Positions 39,820 to 44,761 of a stretch of DNA of 44,761 nucleotides are shown piece by piece; within the stretch, counting starts at the first letter, position 1; each line of letters begins with the position of its first letter. The notes below the pieces were generated by a model. It saw nothing but the letters and a program-made list of their open reading frames with translations, did no database searches and was not told the DNA's origin. The stretch spans positions 1-44,761 of the forward strand of contig CALBSQ010000250.1 in assembly GCA_937967325.1 (NCBI GenBank), written 5' to 3'. The translations under genes were made by a program, and so were the position numbers. This DNA is from an uncultured Chloroflexota bacterium. GTDB lineage: Bacteria; Chloroflexota; UBA4733.

Positions 39820-41802
39820 ATGGAATTCCCGCAGATCGAGTCATTACGTCGTCTGTTGGTAGAGACGGAGGAACTGCACGCCTCGTCGCTTACGCAGTAT
39901 TACATTCCTGAGTCGAATGGCTTCCGCCATCTTTACCTTCAGGTTGAACCTAGCGCCGATGGCTTTTCAAAAGCTAGCAGCGCCACCTGCATACTATCGC
40001 TGGTCGCGACGGATCGATGGGCTGCGGGTCCATGGAAAGATGGGGCGGCCAAGCTGGCGCACGAAATGCTGAAATCGTCCTGGAAGAGTGCCGGCCTCGA
40101 CGAGAACAACTCCTTTACCGTTGCATTTCTCCTAGAGGCCGTTCTGGCTCTCTTGGAGGTCATGACTAAAGAGGATCGAGAGACTTTTCAGGCAGGCTCG
40201 GATAGTGAGAGGCGGATATCAGAAGCCACTGACTACCTCTTGAAGGCGATTGAACACGGATCAGTCCGACTAGAGCCCTATCCGCCTTCCGCGTATCTGA
40301 CACAGCTGGTGTCCCGTGTGCTAACAAAGATGGATCGTCTTACCTCTGAGACGAAGGGATTTATATGCGAATGGGCATGGCACGAGATACATCATCAGTT
40401 AGCGCTACTGTTGGCCAAAAGCAAGGCACTGGACTATTTTCAGCTTGCCTACTGCATCATTCTCGTCTCGTCATCTCAGGATCCGGGAAAGGAAACTCCT
40501 GATCAGAGCTTGATATTGCAGGCCGCGATCCGTCAACTCTTCTCGGGTCAACTGCCCGATGGGAGTTGGCCTCGTAGTCGCCCTCTTTTCCATTATCCGC
40601 GTTTCGGGAATGCATACTGTTACGAATACGAGATGTTGGTGCAGCTCCTTCAAGCGCCTTTGCAGGACAAGCTTCTTCCACACTTAGATAAGCTAGGATT
40701 GGCAGCCCACAGCCTGAGGGAGACATCTTTTCCCCTACCAAACGGCGGTCGGGGTTGGTCATCCGGGCACCATTCACAAATTGCTGGGCCAGAGTCTTGG
40801 TCCACCGCGTCCGCCTACCATTTCTGCCATGTTCTCGGGCGCTTGGTGGCGGAAGCAATTCGTCAGTCTGTATTCAACTACCTGGGCGCGGTGTACCTTC
40901 CCGCCAGGTCTGCGTCCAAGTCTCCCGAGTTTGCCGAGAACTTTCTAGACTGTCCCGTAAGGTATGGTGGTCAGACACTGTCATTGAAGTGTGTGATCCT
41001 CGATCACTTTGTCCGGCCTATTGAGCGTGAGGTGGCCAGAATTGAAGCGGGCGGATCGTTGTCCCCAGGCACTGCTATGTCCGCGATACTGTTTGGTCCT
41101 CCTGGTACCTCGAAGACCGAGCTGACAAAGATCATAGCTGACTATCTCGGATGGCCGCGACTCGCGATAGACCCGTCTCACTTCGTGCGGAAGGGGTTGG
41201 ATCAGGTTCAGGCTGAGGCGGATCGCATTTTCGGCATGCTCGCCGTTTCGGAGAGGATTGTGGTATTGCTTGATGAGTTCGATGAAATGGTGCGAGATCG
41301 ACATCAGGCGAGCGAGGTGTTGTCGAGATTCCTAACCACGGCGATGCTCCCGAAGCTGGCAGCCATCAATAAGAGCCGGCGCATTGTTTTTATAGTTGCT
41401 ACGAACTATATTGATCAGTTCGACCTGGCGATTAGCAGACCTGGTAGGTTTGATCTAATTATTCAGGTTATGCCGCCCACAGTCAACGAGAAGCTTCGAT
41501 ACTGGCCAGAACTCGAAGCGCATCTAGGCAGGATTGGCGTTACGATCTCAGACGATATCCGGGAGAGATTGGCTGACCTTACATATGATGAGTTTCGCTC
41601 GCTAGTTGGGGTCCTGAGGTCGGTGAGTGGCGTACAGGAAGCCCTTTCGCTCGTTGATCGGCAAGTATCGGGGTGTACACTTCAGAGTAAGCTTGAATTA
41701 CAGTCGGAGTCCAGCAAGACGTGGAGAGATACTTGCTCCGAGCAGGCAAATAAAATTCGTCTACCGCTTAGTCCAGGGAATGAGCCTGGGGGCAAGACCT
41801 GA
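39820..41802 (+). CDS. AAA+ ATPase with large helical (cyclase-toroid-like) N-terminal region
   Basis: 660 residues. Residues 50-370 are all-helical with motifs reminiscent of alpha/alpha-toroid repeats of terpene cyclases and prenyltransferases: LFSGQLPDGSWPRSRPLFHY, then CYEYEMLVQLLQ, and GGRGWSSGHHSQIAGPESWS then TASAYHFCHVL. The C-terminal AAA+ domain is complete: Walker A GPPGTSKT (426-433), Walker B VVLLDEFDEM (Asp485, Glu486), sensor 1 FIVATNYI and arginine finger SRPGRFD. It probably oligomerises and regulates the deoxyribosyltransferase-like partner encoded 11 nt upstream. The sequence is AT-richer than its neighbours (25 of 60 bases are G/C at 41401-41460), pointing to recent transfer. 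Confidence 0.8.
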   Translation: MEFPQIESLRRLLVETEELHASSLTQYYIPESNGFRHLYLQVEPSADGFSKASSATCILSLVATDRWAAGPWKDGAAKLAHEMLKSSWKSAGLDENNSFTVAFLLEAVLALLEVMTKEDRETFQAGSDSERRISEATDYLLKAIEHGSVRLEPYPPSAYLTQLVSRVLTKMDRLTSETKGFICEWAWHEIHHQLALLLAKSKALDYFQLAYCIILVSSSQDPGKETPDQSLILQAAIRQLFSGQLPDGSWPRSRPLFHYPRFGNAYCYEYEMLVQLLQAPLQDKLLPHLDKLGLAAHSLRETSFPLPNGGRGWSSGHHSQIAGPESWSTASAYHFCHVLGRLVAEAIRQSVFNYLGAVYLPARSASKSPEFAENFLDCPVRYGGQTLSLKCVILDHFVRPIEREVARIEAGGSLSPGTAMSAILFGPPGTSKTELTKIIADYLGWPRLAIDPSHFVRKGLDQVQAEADRIFGMLAVSERIVVLLDEFDEMVRDRHQASEVLSRFLTTAMLPKLAAINKSRRIVFIVATNYIDQFDLAISRPGRFDLIIQVMPPTVNEKLRYWPELEAHLGRIGVTISDDIRERLADLTYDEFRSLVGVLRSVSGVQEALSLVDRQVSGCTLQSKLELQSESSKTWRDTCSEQANKIRLPLSPGNEPGGKT

Positions 41803-42144
41803 GTCGATTACTTGATCTGGCGCGGTGTCTTCCGTTGCGCGGCGCGCTTTCGTGTTGATTTTGTCTCGGAATGCTCGGGTATGGCACCAAATGTCGACAC
41901 TGCGTGATGAGTACGCGCAATGTACTCGGTGGACGAACGGTTTTGCTTGGCTACACTCCGCGTCCAGCGACCGGGGAGCGGCGCACGCAATTGCTCGCTC
42001 GTGGCCCGTGCGGGGCTGCGTACGCGGCCTGCGCTTCCCGGCAGTGGCACTAACGATTGGCGGACCGTCTCACGCTCGGTCTGAGGTCAAGAACGCCAAC
42101 CGGGAAATGCATCACCTGCTCTATGTGAATTTGGCGGAGCACCT
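41803..42144. other. Intergenic spacer between the AAA+ gene and hsdS
   Basis: A 342-nt stretch with no recognisable gene. Short frames on both strands have Arg/Ser-rich, low-complexity translations. A region near 41845-41900 is AT-rich (TTGATT, TATGGC) and could hold an hsdS promoter, but no good pair is seen. The junction of the inserted module with the restriction-modification operon lies here. Confidence 0.3.
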
Positions 42145-43617
42145 ATGGGATTCTTACCAGCCGCTGGTCGTGGCGGAGGTGTGAGCATCGATCTGTGTCC
42201 CTTCTCAGATTACCGGCCGTCGCGGATGCCATGGTTAGGGACGATCCCGGCGCATTGGGAAGAGAAGCGCGCCAAGTACCTGTTCCGAGAAGTGGACGAG
42301 CGCTCGGTAGCCGGTAACGAGGATCTCCTGTCCGTGTCGCACCTCACCGGTGTTACGCCGCGCCGTCAGAAGAACGTCACCATGTTCATGGCAGAGTCCT
42401 ACACCGGCCACAAGCTCTGCTGTCCCGGCGACCTGGTGGTCAATACGATGTGGGCCTGGATGGGGGCGCTTGGCGTCGCGAAGGAGGCCGGGCTAGTCAG
42501 CCCGTCCTACCATGTCTACCGGCCGGCGGACCAGACCGCCTTATTGCCCGAATACGCCGATCACCTCCTGCGGACGCAGCCATATGTATCCGAATACATC
42601 TGTCGCTCCACCGGAGTTCACTCGTCGCGACTGCGGTTGTATCCCGAGCAATTCCTCGATATCGGGATCGTCTACGCGCCAATTGAGGAACAGCGCGCGA
42701 TGCTGTCGTACCTCAACGCAAAGGACCGGGCCATCCGTCGCTACATCCGTAACAAGCAACGGCTCATCGCGCTGCTCAACGAGCAGAAGCAGGCCATCAT
42801 CGACCGGGCGGTCACGCGTGGCGTGGACGCGGGGGCGCGCCTGGCGCCTTCCGGCATTGAGTGGCTGAGCGATGTGCCCGCGCACTGGATACTGAAGCCA
42901 TTGAAGAGATGGGTAGCAATCAACCAGCGGTCCCTACAAGAGGACACGAATCCGGACTATGTGTTCCAATACCTGGACATTGGAGCGGTCGGGACTGGGT
43001 TCCTCGTTGCGCCACCGGAGCGTGTTCGATTCGGTGACGCACCGTCCCGCGCCCGGCGAATCCTTTCCAAAGGGGACACCATCGTGTCGACCGTTCGAAC
43101 GTATCTCAGGGCCGTCTATTACGTTGCCGAGGTGACGGATGATCTCGTGGCCTCTACCGGCTTTGCTACCCTGACACCCGCTGCCGGGGTGCTACCAGAA
43201 TATCTGGGCTACGTATTACAGAGTGCCGGCTTCGTCGAGCGTGTGACGGCGTATTCCGTTGGCGTTGCCTATCCAGCAATTGCCGAATCGCGGCTTGGGT
43301 CACTTCGGCTCGCACTCCCGCCGACGCTAAGGGAGCAGTGCGACATAGTCGAGCATATCAAGGAGGCGACGCAGGAGCTGACAATTGGGATCCGCCAAGC
43401 ACAGCGGGAGATCGACCTCGTTCGCGAGTACCGCACCCGACTCATCGCCGACGTGGTGACCGGTAAGCTGGACGTGCGGCACGTGCCGCTGGACGCGCTG
43501 GCGACCCTGGACGGCCACGCGTCACCAGATGATGTGGAGGCGGCGCTGGCGGACGATGCGGTGGAGGAGGATACGTATCCCGAAGGCGCGGCGGACGCGG
43601 AGGATGGCGACGGGTAG
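42145..43617 (+). CDS. hsdS: Type I restriction-modification specificity subunit HsdS
   Basis: 490 residues with two target-recognition domains. The first begins DYRPSRMPWLGTIPAHWEEK then RAKYLFREV; the second begins APSGIEWLSDVPAHWILKPL. 'WlG.iP.hWe...lk' is the standard opening of each HsdS half. Each half ends in a coiled-coil spacer: LNAKDRAIRRYIRNKQRLIA then LLNEQKQAIIDRAVTRG, and the C-terminal QREIDLVREYRTRLIADVVT then GKLDVR. It determines a bipartite DNA target for HsdM/HsdR. ATG 42145 has GGAG 5 nt upstream. The acidic tail (VEEDTYPEGAADAEDGDG) is common. It is 3.5 kb from hsdM because of the inserted module. Confidence 0.95.
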   Translation: MGFLPAAGRGGGVSIDLCPFSDYRPSRMPWLGTIPAHWEEKRAKYLFREVDERSVAGNEDLLSVSHLTGVTPRRQKNVTMFMAESYTGHKLCCPGDLVVNTMWAWMGALGVAKEAGLVSPSYHVYRPADQTALLPEYADHLLRTQPYVSEYICRSTGVHSSRLRLYPEQFLDIGIVYAPIEEQRAMLSYLNAKDRAIRRYIRNKQRLIALLNEQKQAIIDRAVTRGVDAGARLAPSGIEWLSDVPAHWILKPLKRWVAINQRSLQEDTNPDYVFQYLDIGAVGTGFLVAPPERVRFGDAPSRARRILSKGDTIVSTVRTYLRAVYYVAEVTDDLVASTGFATLTPAAGVLPEYLGYVLQSAGFVERVTAYSVGVAYPAIAESRLGSLRLALPPTLREQCDIVEHIKEATQELTIGIRQAQREIDLVREYRTRLIADVVTGKLDVRHVPLDALATLDGHASPDDVEAALADDAVEEDTYPEGAADAEDGDG

Positions 43618-43702
43618 CAGGCGTCCCAGTGGGTCATCGTGGCCCATTGCGGCAGGTGGTATCGTGACAACGCAATCGCTCGCTCGTGAAAGGCAGGCGC
43701 CC

Positions 43703-43999
43703 ATGCTCACCGCCGAAGTCGCGGAATTGCAAGCGGCCCTGACCCATTATTTGGAGCAAGTACAGGCTGGCGAGGACGTGGTCGTGACCGATCGAGGCAA
43801 GGAGATTGCGCGCCTGGTTCCGGCGCAGCGGTCGAGCCCGGCGGCCGGCGGCGACTATGCCGACCTAGTGGCGCGGGGCCTCCTCATCCCGGCTACGAAA
43901 AAGGCATCCGCGGATGACCTTCGCGACCTCCCGCGCTTCGCCGACCCGGATGGACTGCTGTTGAAGGCCTTACTGGAGGAGCGTGAGGAGAACCGGTGA
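43703..43999 (+). CDS. Phd/YefM-type antitoxin
   Basis: 98 residues. The N-terminal Phd/YefM fold is TAEVAELQAALTHYLEQVQA then GEDVVVTDRGKEIARLVP, the classical 'v..a.l..ll..v..Ge.v.itrrG.pvA.lvp'. The C-terminal toxin-neutralising tail is acidic and helical (DDLRDLPRFADPDGLLLKAL). AAAGGCAGG precedes the ATG. Its stop overlaps a PIN toxin start (GTGA), but that toxin is truncated, so the antitoxin appears to be left without an active partner. Confidence 0.88.
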   Translation: MLTAEVAELQAALTHYLEQVQAGEDVVVTDRGKEIARLVPAQRSSPAAGGDYADLVARGLLIPATKKASADDLRDLPRFADPDGLLLKALLEEREENR

Positions 44000-44385
44000 G
44001 ATTCTGGGACAGCTCAGCCGTCCTCCCGATCTGCGTCCAAGAGCCCCGATCATCGACGCTGCTCCAATTGCGTCGAGACGACGCCGACATCGTCGTCTGG
44101 TGGGCGACAACGGTCGAGAGCGTCTCGGCCGTGCAGCGCCTGCTCCGGATGCGGCGCGGCGAGAGGGCTTCACTGTCCTACCCTAGTCGATGGCCTCGCT
44201 TGCCTGGCGACGCCGACGACCTGAGGAGTACTCATGAACGAGTTGCACCGGATCACGGTCCGGCCGGAACAGTGCGGCGTACGTCCGTGCATTCGCGGGA
44301 TGCGGATACGGGTAAAGGACATCCTCGATCTCCTGGCCTCGGGCACGAGCCGCGAGGAAATCCTGGCGGACTATCCGTATCTTGA
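43996..44385 (+). pseudogene. Truncated VapC-type PIN toxin
   Basis: GTG 43996 overlaps the antitoxin stop by 4 nt and has GAGGAG upstream. The first 57 residues match VapC: MRFWDSSAVLPICVQEPRSS (first catalytic Asp), then VVWWATTVESVSAVQRLL (second acid, Glu) and RMRRGERAS. After about 44166 the similarity ends. No other frame restores the C-terminal half with the remaining acidic residues before the DUF433 gene at 44234, and the formal frame runs on through that gene out of phase. A deletion of the toxin's second half is the simplest reading; the product should be inactive. Confidence 0.7.
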
Positions 44386-44461
44386 AGACGGCGACATCAC
44401 AGCGGCGCTGGAGTACTCGGCGCGTCAACCGATATCGCGTGAGTTCGATGCAAACAACTGA
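44234..44461 (+). CDS. DUF433-family antitoxin-like protein overlapping hsdR
   Basis: 75 residues, a clear DUF433: MNELHRITVRPEQCGVRPCI, then RGMRIRVKDILDLLASGTSR and EEILADYPYLEDGDITAALE then YSA. The family is a small winged/HTH protein usually paired with a DUF5615 PIN-like toxin. No toxin follows; instead its last 14 nt overlap the start of hsdR. GAGGAG (44222-44227) precedes the ATG. It may be an orphan or may now couple translation or repression to hsdR. Confidence 0.9.
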   Translation: MNELHRITVRPEQCGVRPCIRGMRIRVKDILDLLASGTSREEILADYPYLEDGDITAALEYSARQPISREFDANN

Positions 44462-44761
44462 CACCAGCGAGCGCGGCCTGGAGTCCCTCATCGTCGCCGC
44501 GCTCACCGGGCAGGCGGCGGCGCCCGCCAGGGAGCCGGGGGCAGTGCGGGAGCACCTGGACGCCCGCGCGGGCCGCTGCGTCGCGGGGGATCCCGCCGAC
44601 TACGACCGCGATCACGCCGTCGACACGGCCAAGCTGCTGACGTTCTTGAGCACGACCCAGCCCAGAGTAGTCGAGGCGCTCGAGCTCTACTCCGGGAGGC
44701 TCAGGCTGCGGCAGCTCCTCGACCGGCTGCAGGGCGAGGTCGCCAAGCGCGGCGTGATCGA
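44448..44761 (+). CDS. hsdR: Type I restriction endonuclease subunit HsdR (5' part)
   Basis: 104 codons to the window edge. The sequence MQTTDTSERGLESLIVAALT, then GDPADYDRDHAVDTAKLLTF, LSTTQPRVVEALELY and LLDRLQGEVAKRGVI, is the characteristic N-terminus of long HsdR subunits (usually 'tsE.glE.lI...L.g....Gdp.dYd...avD...l..FL..TQp'). The nuclease and SF2 helicase domains lie beyond the window. It completes the RM set with hsdM and hsdS. Its ATG is inside the DUF433 gene (14-nt overlap), so translation is likely coupled. Partial only because the window ends. Confidence 0.9.
   Translation, partial: MQTTDTSERGLESLIVAALTGQAAAPAREPGAVREHLDARAGRCVAGDPADYDRDHAVDTAKLLTFLSTTQPRVVEALELYSGRLRLRQLLDRLQGEVAKRGVI

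Noticed and set aside
41808..42184. Frames on both strands between the AAA+ gene and hsdS
   Set aside because: No ribosome sites, Arg/Ser-rich low-complexity translations and no recognisable motif.

Overview
The window is GC-rich bacterial chromosomal DNA with short intergenic gaps, frequent GTG/TTG starts behind good Shine-Dalgarno sites, and one tRNA. The gene mix suggests a Chloroflexota-type genome, perhaps Thermomicrobia-like: an XRE/NB-ARC/TPR regulator, YVTN and PQQ-type beta-propellers, a PASTA kinase-like protein, an SRPBCC-cyclase fusion, Uma2 and DUF433 proteins, and dispersed palindromic repeats. That placement is an inference from gene content; there is no rRNA or marker tree here.

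Positions 1-1850 hold small accessory genes: a DUF433 antitoxin whose toxin survives only as a stub, a GNAT acetyltransferase, and an intact PIN/ribbon-helix-helix toxin-antitoxin pair with a candidate autoregulatory operator. Positions 1989-14813 hold an HExxH protein, a large STAND-type regulator, a divergent secreted protein followed by propeller genes, an RmlB-like dehydratase, a methyltransferase, a nucleotidyltransferase, a Gfo/Idh oxidoreductase and a Tat-exported propeller. Positions 14810-32715 are mostly chromosomal housekeeping and signalling: a USP-UbiB fusion, an SRPBCC-zinc ribbon-adenylate cyclase, an SRPBCC membrane protein, a ComM-like ATPase, a cytochrome c lipoprotein, a same-strand cluster (PASTA pseudokinase, S41 protease, metallophosphatase), a HAD phosphatase overlapping TsaC, two oxidoreductases, MutY and tRNA-Lys(CUU).

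Positions 32709-35431 are a graveyard of truncated genes (propeller, TIM-barrel isomerase, GH13 glycosidase) around one intact Uma2 gene.

Positions 35607-44761 are a defence island. A type I restriction-modification locus (hsdM, hsdS and the start of hsdR) is interrupted by a visibly AT-richer two-gene module. The module encodes a nucleoside 2-deoxyribosyltransferase-like protein and an AAA+ ATPase with a large helical, cyclase-toroid-like N-terminal region, preceded by a strong promoter, a cluster of GTCAT boxes and a 300-nt leader. Between hsdS and hsdR lie a Phd-type antitoxin with a truncated PIN toxin and a DUF433 antitoxin that overlaps the hsdR start. The deoxyribosyltransferase-like/AAA+ pair is the best candidate for an undescribed system. 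A nucleotide- or NAD-directed abortive-infection role would fit, but this is inferred from fold-level motifs and location only.
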